A stretch of 25,210 bases of DNA from Bacteroidota bacterium (GCA_021824855.1 JAKAJX010000237.1:1-25210), one strand, 5' to 3'; numbered from the stretch's first letter, positions 15,942 through 24,022 are shown. Notes: generated by a model not told the origin, from the sequence alone. Program-made: numbers and translations.

Positions 15942-16048
15942 CTGCCCAATAAATAATGTATGATGTAGGAAATAAGTGCATGATGTATTGTATCTGCCTC
16001 CATCAAACATTACAATTGTAAATTATAAATCTCAAATCGTAAATAAAA

Positions 16049-17875
16049 ATGTATCGTTCGCATACTTGTGGTGAATTAAGAATTAAAAATGTACAAGAAA
16101 CAGTAATCTTAGCAGGATGGGTGCAAACCATTCGAAAATTTGGAAGCATTACTTTTATTGATCTTCGCGACCGTTATGGTGTAACGCAGTTACTTTTTGG
16201 AGAAGAACTCAATAAACAATTAGATGAAAATCCTTTAGGAAGAGAATATGTGTTACAAGTAAAAGGTATTGTTACTGAACGAAGCAATAAAAATAAAAAT
16301 ATTGCAACAGGCGATATTGAAATTACAGTAAATGAATTAAGCATTTTAAATAAATCGGCCATTCCTCCTTTTACCATTTCGGATGAAACAGATGGTGGTG
16401 ATGATGTAAGAATGAAATATCGTTACTTAGATTTACGCCGTAATGCTGTAAAGAAAAATTTAGAATTACGTTATGCGGTTAGTCGCTCTACCAGAAATTA
16501 TTTACACGAAAATAATTTCATGGATATTGAAACACCTTTCTTAATTAAATCAACTCCCGAAGGTGCAAGAGATTTTGTGGTTCCTTCGAGAATGAATCCC
16601 GGACAGTTTTATGCATTGCCACAATCGCCTCAAACATTTAAACAATTATTGATGGTGAGCGGTTACGATCGGTACTATCAAATTGTAAAATGTTTTAGAG
16701 ATGAAGATTTACGTGCCGACCGTCAGCCGGAATTTACACAGATTGACTGTGAAATGAGTTTTGTGGAGCAAGAAGATATTTTAAACATGTTTGAAGGTTT
16801 GGTAAAACGCATTTTTAAAGATGTAAAAAATATTGATTATACCGATACGGTAGAACGAATGACATGGGAAGATGCCATGTGGAATTTTGGTAACGACAAA
16901 CCCGACATTCGTTTTGGTATGCAGTTACTGAATATTAAAAAACCTGCATCGGTTTATATCAATAAAAAAGACCAACCCGAATTAGTAAGCGGTGCAGATT
17001 TTAAAGTATTTGATGAAGCCGAAACCGTTATTGCCATTGCTGTTCCGGGTTGCAGCGAATATTCTCGCAAACAAACCGATGAAATAACAGAATGGGTGAA
17101 ACGTCCGCAAATTGGAATGAAAGGTTTGGTATTTATTAAATGCAATTTGGATGGCACATTTAAAAGCAGCGTTGATAAATTTTACAGCGAAGAAAAATTA
17201 AAAGCTATTGCAACTGCAGCAAATGCAAAAACAGGCGACTTAATTTTAATACTTGCCGGTGCCGAAGAAAGAACTCGTAAAGCAAGCAGCGAATTGCGTT
17301 TAGAAATGGGCAAACGTTTAGGCTATAGAAAGGATGATGAGTTTAAATTATTATGGGTATTAGATTTTCCATTGTTTGAATATGCTGAAGAAGAAAACCG
17401 TTGGGTGGCAAGGCATCATCCATTTACATCGCCAAAACCAAGTGATATTGATACGATGATTAACAACTCTCCAGTTATTACCGATGCATCGAAATATTTA
17501 GAACATCCGTATGCCAATATTAAAGCCAATGCGTATGATATGGTGCTGAACGGAAATGAAATTGGTGGTGGCTCTATCAGAATTTTTCAACGCCCGTTAC
17601 AAGAAAAAATGTTTGAAGCATTAGGAATGGATGAAGCAGAACAACAACATAAGTTTGGGTTTTTATTAGGTGCGTTTGAATATGGTGCACCACCACACGG
17701 CGGTTTGGCTTTTGGCTTCGACAGATTATGTGCAATTATTGGCGGTAGTGAAAGTATTAGAGATTTTATTGCATTTCCTAAAAACAATAGCGGACGTGAT
17801 GTAATGCTCGATGCACCATCAACCATTGATGCCAAACAGTTTGATGAATTACAAATTAAGTTGGATTTGAAATAG
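16049..17875 (+). CDS. aspS: Aspartyl-tRNA synthetase
   Basis: AspRS charges tRNA-Asp with aspartate in the cytoplasm. The 608 residues are slightly longer than in E. coli (590). The N-terminal OB fold opens M-Y-R-S-H-T-C-G-E-L-R. The class II core has motif 2 in C-F-R-D-E-D-L-R-A-D-R-Q-P-E-F-T (215-230, Arg217 as in E. coli). H-H-P-F-T-S-P-K-P is the usual catalytic-core stretch, and motif 3 is G-G-L-A-F-G-F-D-R-L (551-560, Arg559). Between motifs 2 and 3, about 290-430, lies the GAD insertion typical of the bacterial type. Whether it also charges tRNA-Asn cannot be told here. The gene is not in an obvious operon; the next genes start 55 bases on. Confidence 0.96.
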   Translation: MYRSHTCGELRIKNVQETVILAGWVQTIRKFGSITFIDLRDRYGVTQLLFGEELNKQLDENPLGREYVLQVKGIVTERSNKNKNIATGDIEITVNELSILNKSAIPPFTISDETDGGDDVRMKYRYLDLRRNAVKKNLELRYAVSRSTRNYLHENNFMDIETPFLIKSTPEGARDFVVPSRMNPGQFYALPQSPQTFKQLLMVSGYDRYYQIVKCFRDEDLRADRQPEFTQIDCEMSFVEQEDILNMFEGLVKRIFKDVKNIDYTDTVERMTWEDAMWNFGNDKPDIRFGMQLLNIKKPASVYINKKDQPELVSGADFKVFDEAETVIAIAVPGCSEYSRKQTDEITEWVKRPQIGMKGLVFIKCNLDGTFKSSVDKFYSEEKLKAIATAANAKTGDLILILAGAEERTRKASSELRLEMGKRLGYRKDDEFKLLWVLDFPLFEYAEEENRWVARHHPFTSPKPSDIDTMINNSPVITDASKYLEHPYANIKANAYDMVLNGNEIGGGSIRIFQRPLQEKMFEALGMDEAEQQHKFGFLLGAFEYGAPPHGGLAFGFDRLCAIIGGSESIRDFIAFPKNNSGRDVMLDAPSTIDAKQFDELQIKLDLK

Positions 17876-17930
17876 AAAGACCGATACAACTGATGTTCAC
17901 GGAAATAAAATAAGAATTGTAAATTAGCCT

Positions 17931-18188
17931 ATGCAAATTCAGATTGAACCTCATACTTTACAACGTGCAATAGAAAGAGGAGCATCTGAGAATGAAATAA
18001 TAGATACGCTTACTAATGGAGTAAATATTTTGGGCAAGTCTGGACGATTAGGAAAATCAAAAGTATTTCCTTTTGAAGCCGTTAGAAATGGGAAGTATTA
18101 TGACGAAAAGAAATTAGAAGTTTATTACGTAATAGAACAACAAGTAATCATCACAGTAACTGTGTATGTTTTTTACGGAAAATTTTAA
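17931..18188 (+). CDS. DUF4258 protein, possible RelE/BrnT-like toxin component
   Basis: The 85-residue product has the DUF4258 pattern. Residues 7-23, P-H-T-L-Q-R-A-I-E-R-G-A-S-E-N-E-I, give the helix with His8, Arg12 and Arg16. Then come I-x-x-x-L-x-N-G, K-S-G-R-L-G-K-S-K-V, and the paired strands L-E-V-Y-Y-V-I and I-I-T-V-T-V-Y. DUF4258 proteins are small and thought to share the RelE/BrnT fold, and are often beside a DUF2283 gene. Here that partner starts 3 bases after this stop. That layout suggests a two-gene toxin-antitoxin-like unit, but this is inference and no activity is known to me. A TAAATTAG at 17920-17927 is one base off a -7 box. Confidence 0.8.
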   Translation: MQIQIEPHTLQRAIERGASENEIIDTLTNGVNILGKSGRLGKSKVFPFEAVRNGKYYDEKKLEVYYVIEQQVIITVTVYVFYGKF

Positions 18189-18191
18189 ATT

Positions 18192-18398
18192 ATGACAATA
18201 CATTACGATAGCAAAACAGATTTACTTTATATAAGAATTGCACCCGACCAACAGGATGTAACCAACAAAAGAGTTACAGAAGATATTGTTTTGGATTTAG
18301 GTGCTGACAATAAAATTATTGGAATAGAAATAATGGATGCATCGCAACATGTAAATCTTGAAAAATTAATGCCAATTGAATATGTGAAAGCATTATAA
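18192..18398 (+). CDS. DUF2283 protein
   Basis: The 68-residue product has the DUF2283 pattern: Y-D-S-K-T-D-L-L-Y-I-R-I (5-16), then V-T-E-D-I-V-L-D-L-G (28-37) and I-I-G-I-E-I-M-D-A-S (42-51). It is small, acidic and single-domain, with no signal peptide. It is separated from the DUF4258 gene by 3 bases and a good terminator follows, so the two form a closed unit. If the pair is a toxin-antitoxin module, this would by position and acidity be the antitoxin; no function has been shown to my knowledge. Confidence 0.85.
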   Translation: MTIHYDSKTDLLYIRIAPDQQDVTNKRVTEDIVLDLGADNKIIGIEIMDASQHVNLEKLMPIEYVKAL

Positions 18399-18419
18399 AA
18401 AAATAACTCATTAACTTTA

Positions 18420-18450
18420 AAGCCTGTTGATTTTTTCAGCAGGCTTTTTT
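18420..18450 (+). terminator. Terminator after the DUF4258/DUF2283 pair
   Basis: AAGCCTGTTGA (18420-18430) pairs with TCAGCAGGCTT (18436-18446), 11 bp with one G-T pair and a loop of five T, followed by a T tract to 18450. It ends the DUF4258/DUF2283 unit and faces the convergent gene at 18475-19164. Confidence 0.82.
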
Positions 18451-18474
18451 ATTTCCAACTTTGGGAGATACTTC

Positions 18475-19164
18475 TTAGAATGCAAATGCTTGTGGATATT
18501 GGTCTCTCAATAAAATATTTTGGTCAACATATACCTTTCTCCATGCAAGAGCTATTAAAACAAAGAGAGGAAAAAAATATAAACCAATTTCATAAACAAA
18601 TTTTGGATAAGGCGAAAATTCAAACATATCCCTAAACATTAAAAAAATATAACCCAACATTGGAATTAATAAAAGGCGGTTCCGATTATCCAACACATCT
18701 AAAATTATTAATCTCAACATTCTATCTTCTTTATTTTGTTTGATAATTTTCGATTTACCAAACCCATATCCTATAGACACGATACTAAAAACCTGCAATA
18801 AAGCCATCGGTAATTTTTCTAAATTTTTAAGATGCGATGCCCAAACTACAAAAGCAACCAAACACATTGTAATTGTTACCTTAGGAATTGTGAAGTAGGA
18901 AATAAATTCTTCGCACCACAATCTTTTAAATCTTCTTAATAACTGCCGCTTCTTACTGTTTACAATCATTTCAAATTCATCATCAGCAAACTGTTTTCCC
19001 GCCAACTCTAATGCTTCATTAAAACTCAGTTCCCTATTGGATTCCTGTATGTTTTTAACAATATCAGCTATATGGTCTACAAGTTCCAATTGCACATCGT
19101 AATACTTCACTCCTTTGTTTTCGCAATAGGTTGTAATTGCATTAATTTGTTCTTGCGTCAACAT
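18475..19164 (-). CDS. PadR-associated membrane protein with N-terminal HAAS-like region
   Basis: The 229-residue product starts with a helical soluble region of about 80 residues (Y-Y-D-V-Q-L-E-L-V-D-H-I-A-D, then F-N-E-A-L-E-L-A-G-K-Q-F) that resembles the HAAS/DUF1700 domain. Four membrane helices follow, near 90-107, 118-135, 160-175 and 190-206. In many bacteria such proteins stand directly after a PadR regulator, as here, where its start is one base from the PadR stop. The usual suggestion is a signalling or anti-regulator role, but none is shown for this branch. The start at 19164 is fixed by the coupling and by the domain onset. Confidence 0.78.
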   Translation of the reverse strand: MLTQEQINAITTYCENKGVKYYDVQLELVDHIADIVKNIQESNRELSFNEALELAGKQFADDEFEMIVNSKKRQLLRRFKRLWCEEFISYFTIPKVTITMCLVAFVVWASHLKNLEKLPMALLQVFSIVSIGYGFGKSKIIKQNKEDRMLRLIILDVLDNRNRLLLIPMLGYIFLMFRDMFEFSPYPKFVYEIGLYFFPLFVLIALAWRKVYVDQNILLRDQYPQAFAF

Positions 19165-19165
19165 G

Positions 19166-19498
19166 TTACGCCAATTTAGGATTTACAATTAGGTTTAAAC
19201 TTTGCATAAATATTTTTAGTTCATCCATTGCAATGGAAGTTTGCTTTTTGCCTGCTTTGGTTAATGTGTAATATTTGCGAACACGGTTACCAATATTTTC
19301 CATTTCAGTCTCAACCACACCTTGTTCTTCCAATCGGTGCAATAACGGGTACAGTGCTCCTTCTGTTATTTGCAATTCACCTTTTGTAATTTCTTTTACC
19401 ATTTGCGTTATTTGGTAACCGTACATTCTGCCGTTATCTTTCAGTAACCGCATAATAATTGGTTCAAGGCAGCCTTTATATAAAGTTGATTTGTTCAT
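19166..19498 (-). CDS. PadR-family transcriptional regulator
   Basis: From the ATG at 19498 the product has 110 residues and begins M-N-K-S-T-L-Y-K-G-C-L-E-P-I-I-M-R-L-L. A longer frame from 19528 adds ten residues that the family does not have. The winged helix is clear: M-Y-G-Y-Q-I-T-Q-M-V at helix 2, L-Q-I-T-E-G-A-L-Y-P-L-L-H-R-L-E as the recognition helix, and R-K-Y-Y-T-L-T-K-A-G-K-K as the wing and start of the C-terminal helix. PadR proteins are mostly repressors acting as dimers. ATACATAA occurs twice upstream (19508-19515 and 19523-19530), which might be an operator. It is coupled to the membrane gene downstream. Confidence 0.9.
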   Translation of the reverse strand: MNKSTLYKGCLEPIIMRLLKDNGRMYGYQITQMVKEITKGELQITEGALYPLLHRLEEQGVVETEMENIGNRVRKYYTLTKAGKKQTSIAMDELKIFMQSLNLIVNPKLA

Positions 19499-19637
19499 GA
19501 TTCGAATATACATAACATTCCAATACATAAAATAATTAGGTATAAATATTTTTTATCGGTTCTCTCAAAAACTCATCCTTTCACCAATATTTCATGTACA
19601 GTATTTTTTTTGTTATATTTTTTGCTATATTGAGCAC

Positions 19638-19674
19638 ACAACGATTGCCGCCCACAGGGTTGTGCAATCGTTGT
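19638..19674 (+). promoter_or_regulatory. Leader hairpin before the ATP-grasp operon
   Basis: ACAACGATTGC (19638-19648) pairs perfectly with GCAATCGTTGT (19664-19674), an 11-bp stem with a 15-base loop that itself contains CCC and GGG. A -7-like TATATTG at 19626-19632 would start transcription near 19639, so the hairpin would form the very 5' end of the mRNA, 19 bases before the ATG at 19694. A second pairing, CACAAC (19637-19642) with GTTGTG (19659-19664), excludes the first. The T run that would make it a terminator is imperfect. Confidence 0.5.
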
Positions 19675-19693
19675 TATTTTATACCAAAACAAA

Positions 19694-21145
19694 ATGTTTA
19701 TGAATTGCGAAGAACTATTGAAACAGTATAATGCCTATCCGGGTGTTTGGGATGAAATGTGTGATAGCGGCAATATTCGTTCGCATTACCAAGCAGTTGC
19801 CGATGCAGTAAAACAAGTTGAAGTTGCTTTATTACATCAGAAAGATAAAATTGCCGGTGAACTGTTCATGAATCAGGGAATTACATTTACTGTGTATAGT
19901 GAAAATACAGGTATTGAACGAATATTCCCTTTCGATATTATTCCGCGTATTATTACCGGAACAGAATGGGATAATATTGAAAAAGGTATTCAGCAAAGAT
20001 TAAAAGCCTTAAATCTTTTCTTAAAAGATATTTATAACGAGCAACAAATTTTAAAAGATAAAATTGTACCTGCCGAGCTCATAGCATCTTGTCCGTATTA
20101 CACGCGTGAAGTATTTGGCATAAAAGTGCCTTACGATATTTATATACATATTAGCGGTATTGATTTAATAAGAGGAGAAGATGGCAAATTTTATGTATTG
20201 GAAGATAATTTAAGAACCCCATCAGGCGTTAGTTATATGCTCGAGAATAGAGAAGTAACCAAACGTATTTTTCCGGAAATGCTGGCCAATAATAAAGTGC
20301 GAATGGTGAGCAATTATCCGTTGCATTTGCACGAAATTTTATTATCACTTGCTCCACAGCAAATATCTAATCCAACAGTGGTATTGCTAACACCGGGTAT
20401 TTATAATTCGGCTTATTATGAACATACTTTTCTTGCCCGCCAAATGGGTATTGCATTGGTTGAAGGAAGAGATCTTGTTGTTGATAATCACAAAGTATAT
20501 ATGAAAACAACTTATGGTTTGCAACAGGTGCATGTTATTTACAGAAGAGTGGATGATGAATTTTTAGATCCTTTAGTATTTAGACCCGATAGTGCTTTGG
20601 GCGTTTCGGGTTTGGTAAGTGCCTACAGAAAAGGAAATGTGGCTATAATAAATGCAATGGGCAATGGTGTTGCAGACGATAAAGCTGTTTATGCTTATGT
20701 GCCAAACATGATAAAATATTATTTGAACGAAGAACCCATTTTACAAAACGTTCCTACTTATCAATTAAAAGATCAGGAAGCTAAGCAACATGTTTTTTCT
20801 AATATCCATAACATGGTTATTAAACGCACAAACGAAAGTGGCGGCTATGGCATGTTAATGGGCAATAAAGCAAGTGAAAAAGAAATAGACAATTTTAAAA
20901 ATGCAGTTGAAAAAGATCCAAGAAGTTTTATTGCTCAACCTATTATTAAGCTTTCTACCGTTCCCTGTTTTATTAATGGCAAGTTGGAAGCAAGGCATGT
21001 TGATCTTCGTCCCTATGCTTTATGCGGACCAAGCGGCGTTAAAATTGTGCCAGGCGGATTAACTCGTGTTGCGTTAAAAAAAGGTTCGTTGGTGGTAAAC
21101 TCGTCGCAGGGTGGCGGAAGTAAAGACACATGGATTGTTGATTAA
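19694..21145 (+). CDS. Circularly permuted ATP-grasp type 2 protein (DUF404/DUF407)
   Basis: The 483-residue product is a circularly permuted ATP-grasp of the DUF404/DUF407 group. These are predicted to form peptide or amide bonds through acyl-phosphates; the true substrate is unknown. Visible motifs are F-P-F-D-I-I-P-R-I-I (about 76-85), G-I-D-L-I-R-G-E-D-G-K-F-Y-V-L-E-D-N-L-R-T-P-S-G, Y-R-R-V-D-D-E-F, the glycine turn E-S-G-G-Y-G-M and, near the end, E-A-R-H-V-D-L-R-P (432-440). It opens a cluster with an alpha-E protein and a transglutaminase, the standard company of this family. A second ATG at 19700 is equally possible as start. Family members are usually about 470-490 residues, so it is complete. 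Confidence 0.92.
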   Translation: MFMNCEELLKQYNAYPGVWDEMCDSGNIRSHYQAVADAVKQVEVALLHQKDKIAGELFMNQGITFTVYSENTGIERIFPFDIIPRIITGTEWDNIEKGIQQRLKALNLFLKDIYNEQQILKDKIVPAELIASCPYYTREVFGIKVPYDIYIHISGIDLIRGEDGKFYVLEDNLRTPSGVSYMLENREVTKRIFPEMLANNKVRMVSNYPLHLHEILLSLAPQQISNPTVVLLTPGIYNSAYYEHTFLARQMGIALVEGRDLVVDNHKVYMKTTYGLQQVHVIYRRVDDEFLDPLVFRPDSALGVSGLVSAYRKGNVAIINAMGNGVADDKAVYAYVPNMIKYYLNEEPILQNVPTYQLKDQEAKQHVFSNIHNMVIKRTNESGGYGMLMGNKASEKEIDNFKNAVEKDPRSFIAQPIIKLSTVPCFINGKLEARHVDLRPYALCGPSGVKIVPGGLTRVALKKGSLVVNSSQGGGSKDTWIVD

Positions 21146-21243
21146 AATAATGTAACCAACAATTGAATTACTATTAAGCTTTTGTTGTGTTACTCACTGC
21201 AACGTTCGGTTCTTTAATGAGCAAAAATACTTGTTCGTTTAAC

Positions 21244-21538
21244 AAGTTTAAAAGTTTAACGTTATGGCAACTATACAAACATTTGAAGAAATAGTTTCAT
21301 GGCAAGAAGCTCGTTTACTCAATCAAAAAATCGGTACGCTAATTGACACAGGAAATTTTAAATCGAGCTTTAAACTTATTAATCAAATTGAGTTTGAAGA
21401 TTTAAGTACACATGCAAGAAAAATAAGCAGCTTAATCCAAAAACTTATTTCCTATTTGGAAAGCTCAGAAACAAAAGGAATAAAATATAAAAACAGAAGT
21501 AACAATTAACTTATGAAACCACTTAAACCTTTTAAACC
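21244..21538. repeat. Imperfect inverted repeats flanking the small gene at 21264
   Basis: AAGTTTAAAAGTTTAAC (21244-21260) lies just before the gene and CTTAAACCTTTTAAACC (21522-21538) just after it. The second, reversed and complemented, matches the first except for one inserted base and the end bases: both contain the core TTAAAC-TTTTAAAC. The gene thus sits inside an inverted pair of about 17 bp. No target-site duplication was found. Confidence 0.45.
21264..21509 (+). CDS. Four-helix-bundle protein (S23/IVP family), internally shortened
   Basis: The 81-residue product begins M-A-T-I-Q-T-F-E-E-I-V-S-W-Q-E-A-R, the usual opening of the four-helix-bundle proteins (PF05635) first known from 23S rRNA intervening sequences, which are about 120 residues long. 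It ends F-E-D-L-S-T-H-A-R-K-I-S-S-L-I-Q-K-L-I-S-Y-L, the usual last helix. The conserved middle part, with the glycine-rich stretch and A-E-G-F-E-R that I expect from memory, is missing. The joint is at about residues 42-44 (21387-21395), and the frame is kept. It looks like an in-frame deletion of roughly 40 residues, so the protein has probably lost the bundle and may be non-functional. It separates the ATP-grasp gene from the alpha-E gene and is flanked by inverted repeats. Confidence 0.75.
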   Translation: MATIQTFEEIVSWQEARLLNQKIGTLIDTGNFKSSFKLINQIEFEDLSTHARKISSLIQKLISYLESSETKGIKYKNRSNN

Positions 21539-21546
21539 ATTAGTAT

Positions 21547-22488
21547 ATGCTGAGTAGAATTGCCGATTCAATGTTTTGGTTAAACCGTTATATGGAAAGA
21601 TGCGATACGCTTTTACGTGGTGTAAGAACGCATTATATATTGATGTTGGATAAAGGCATTAATCAGCATTTATCTTGGCGTATACCGTTCGAAATTTTTG
21701 TAACCTCGCATGAAGAAGAACTATTGCGTTACGAAAATGATACCGATACCTCTTTGCATCGTTTGTTATTGGATAATGAAAATGTAAACTCGTTAAAAAA
21801 TTTAATACTGCATGCAAGAGAGAATGCACGTGGTATGCAAGATCATATTACCAAAGAAGTATGGGAGCATGTAAATCAAATATATCATCAAGTAAATGTA
21901 TTAGCTAACTCGAGCAATTTATTGGTATATGATGCCATTAAAACAATAGATGAATTATCTCAAAATTGTATTATTTACAATGGCGTTACCGAAACTACCA
22001 TGTCGCGGGGTATGGGATGGAATTTTATGAATCTTGGAAAATATATTGAAAGATGTTTATTAACAATTGAACTAACAGATAAATATTTTAAACAAATTAA
22101 TTATAACCTGGATGATGAAAAAGATATTTTGCAATGGCGACCATTATTGCTTTCGCTATCGGGTTACGAATTGCATTTAAAAAATTACAGAAGCAACAAC
22201 TATAATAAGAATACTATTCACCAAGTTTTATTCAACAAAAATTTTAATAGAAGTGTATTGTACACCTTATTAAGAATTGAAAAATATTTCACATTCATTG
22301 TTGAAAATAATAAAGCAGAAGAAAAAGAAGCGTTAATAAAAACAATGGGAAGGTTAGTAAGTAAGGTGAAATACTTTGATGTTGATTCGCTGAATCATCT
22401 TACTTTGCAAAGCTTTCTTCACAACACAAAAAAAGATTTATTAGAGTTTAGTAACGAATTAGCACACACTTTCTTTTCATATTCATAA
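21547..22488 (+). CDS. Alpha-E domain protein (DUF403)
   Basis: The 313-residue product is a typical alpha-E (DUF403) protein, almost wholly helical. It begins M-L-S-R-I-A-D-S-M-F-W-L-N-R-Y-M-E-R, the family's hallmark. Further conserved points are A-R-E-N-A-R-G-M-Q-D-H-I, M-S-R-G-M-G-W-N-F-M-N-L-G-K-Y-I-E-R, and a final L-A-H-T-F-F-S-Y. Family length is about 300-320, so it is complete. Its function is not known; it is nearly always beside the permuted ATP-grasp and a transglutaminase, and may bind the peptide or the ATP-grasp protein. The start is fixed by the motif at residue 1. The transglutaminase gene begins 14 bases after its stop. Confidence 0.93.
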   Translation: MLSRIADSMFWLNRYMERCDTLLRGVRTHYILMLDKGINQHLSWRIPFEIFVTSHEEELLRYENDTDTSLHRLLLDNENVNSLKNLILHARENARGMQDHITKEVWEHVNQIYHQVNVLANSSNLLVYDAIKTIDELSQNCIIYNGVTETTMSRGMGWNFMNLGKYIERCLLTIELTDKYFKQINYNLDDEKDILQWRPLLLSLSGYELHLKNYRSNNYNKNTIHQVLFNKNFNRSVLYTLLRIEKYFTFIVENNKAEEKEALIKTMGRLVSKVKYFDVDSLNHLTLQSFLHNTKKDLLEFSNELAHTFFSYS

Positions 22489-22502
22489 TAGCACGGAACA
22501 AT

Positions 22503-23456
22503 ATGCCTATTTTTCAGATATACCACATTACAAAATACGAATACGACAGACCTGTTAAAGAGAGTACCAACGAAATAAAAATATTTCCTTATTTATGCAA
22601 TGAGCAAGAAGTATTACATCACGATGTAATTATTACAGATACACCCGATATAAATATCTATACTGATTATTGGGGAAACAAAGTGGGCACTTTTAATTTA
22701 TTATCGCCACATAAAACATTAATAATTGAAAGTAAATTAACCATTAGAACTACTGCAAGTGCTCAGTTAAGTATAAACTTTAATGAAGGATGGGATCAAT
22801 TAAAAAGCGAGTTAAATAATAATTTACATTTAATTGAATTAAGTAAACCTGATAACATTAAACGTCAGGCAGATATTGAGGAAATTATTCAGTCAATACA
22901 TCCTCAAGATAAAAGTATTGCACAAACCGTTGAACATTGTAACGAATATATTTATAAGAACTTTAAGTACATAAAAGGCATTACTACTATTGAAACAACT
23001 GTTGATGAAATATTAGAACATCACTCAGGTGTGTGTCAGGATTTTGCTCATGTATTACTACAACTTTTACGAACCTTAGCAATACCCTGCCGTTATGTAA
23101 GCGGATATATTTGTCCGAATAAAAATGGCATGCGTGGCGAGGGTGCAACCCATGCCTGGGTTGAAGCATATATTCCGGGATATGGTTGGGCAGGTATCGA
23201 TCCTACCAATAATGTTTGGGTTACCAACAATCATGTAAAATTGGCTGTGGGAAATCATTTCACGCACTGCACTCCTATAAAAGGAACTTTCAAAGGTCCT
23301 GCACGTCAAAAATTATTTGTGTATGTTTCTATCGGTTATGAAGATGGTAATGTGTTTGAAGACCAAACAAATGTTACCATGCAAACTATTGCAGAAGATG
23401 AAAAAGCAATTGCATTAGCGGATGAACTGGCAGAACAAAAACAGCAACAACAATAA
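22503..23456 (+). CDS. Transglutaminase-like cysteine protease family protein
   Basis: The 317-residue product has an N-terminal bacterial transglutaminase-associated beta domain (1-about 85, I-Y-H-I-T-K-Y-E-Y-D-R-P) and a transglutaminase-like core. The triad is visible: Cys178 in H-S-G-V-C-Q-D-F-A-H, His217 in A-T-H-A-W-V-E-A-Y and Asp233 in G-I-D-P-T-N-N. No signal peptide is seen, so it acts in the cytoplasm. Such enzymes are often peptidases or amidases rather than cross-linking enzymes. With the ATP-grasp and alpha-E genes upstream it likely trims or joins the unknown peptide they make. The C-terminal tail is Gln-rich (Q-K-Q-Q-Q-Q). The gene is close-packed, 14 bases after alpha-E. Confidence 0.93.
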   Translation: MPIFQIYHITKYEYDRPVKESTNEIKIFPYLCNEQEVLHHDVIITDTPDINIYTDYWGNKVGTFNLLSPHKTLIIESKLTIRTTASAQLSINFNEGWDQLKSELNNNLHLIELSKPDNIKRQADIEEIIQSIHPQDKSIAQTVEHCNEYIYKNFKYIKGITTIETTVDEILEHHSGVCQDFAHVLLQLLRTLAIPCRYVSGYICPNKNGMRGEGATHAWVEAYIPGYGWAGIDPTNNVWVTNNHVKLAVGNHFTHCTPIKGTFKGPARQKLFVYVSIGYEDGNVFEDQTNVTMQTIAEDEKAIALADELAEQKQQQQ

Positions 23457-23493
23457 AAAAAATAGTTGCATCTTGCAATGATAATTTTCAATT

Positions 23494-24003
23494 ATGATTC
23501 AATTAAAAATATACAGAATTCTCACTTTTATTCTTATTCCTTTTGCTATCTATGCTGGTATGGAAGGCATTGTATCTATTTTTGCAGGCTTTGGCAATCC
23601 ATTAATTTTATTACCGGCAGCAATTATGATATGTGTAGCCATTTACGTATTTGCAAGTAATATTTTTTTAAATAAAGGCATTATTAAATCGTTACCCTGT
23701 AAAGAGAGTTTAAAAGATTGGATAAAAGTAAATGCTATTGTTACAATTATTTTTGCAATACTCATGTTCATCAGCACATTAGTAATTCTTTTATTGTTAA
23801 GCGATCAAAAACTTTTACAACAACTTGTTCATACATCTATTAGTAATCAACCTGCAATCATCCAACAAAATTTTACCGAAGCATCTTATTTACAACTTTT
23901 AAAAAATGCAGTGTATATTCTTCTGCCTGTTTCAATAATATTGATAACGCATATCATTATAACATTCAGGTTAATGAAAAAATATAAACAAGTATTTAAA
24001 TAA
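23494..24003 (+). CDS. Small membrane protein, function unknown
   Basis: The 169-residue product has four predicted membrane helices, near 8-27, 33-58, 80-103 and 137-158, and ends with the basic tail R-L-M-K-K-Y-K-Q-V-F-K. I do not recognise a family. It begins 37 bases after the transglutaminase gene and 19 bases before rarA, all on the same strand, so it may be the last gene of the peptide cluster or the first of the rarA unit. No lipobox or signal cleavage site is clear. A shorter overlapping frame at 23466-23660 is a shadow. Confidence 0.7.
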   Translation: MIQLKIYRILTFILIPFAIYAGMEGIVSIFAGFGNPLILLPAAIMICVAIYVFASNIFLNKGIIKSLPCKESLKDWIKVNAIVTIIFAILMFISTLVILLLLSDQKLLQQLVHTSISNQPAIIQQNFTEASYLQLLKNAVYILLPVSIILITHIIITFRLMKKYKQVFK

Positions 24004-24022
24004 TTATTTTTACTTTTCTTAA

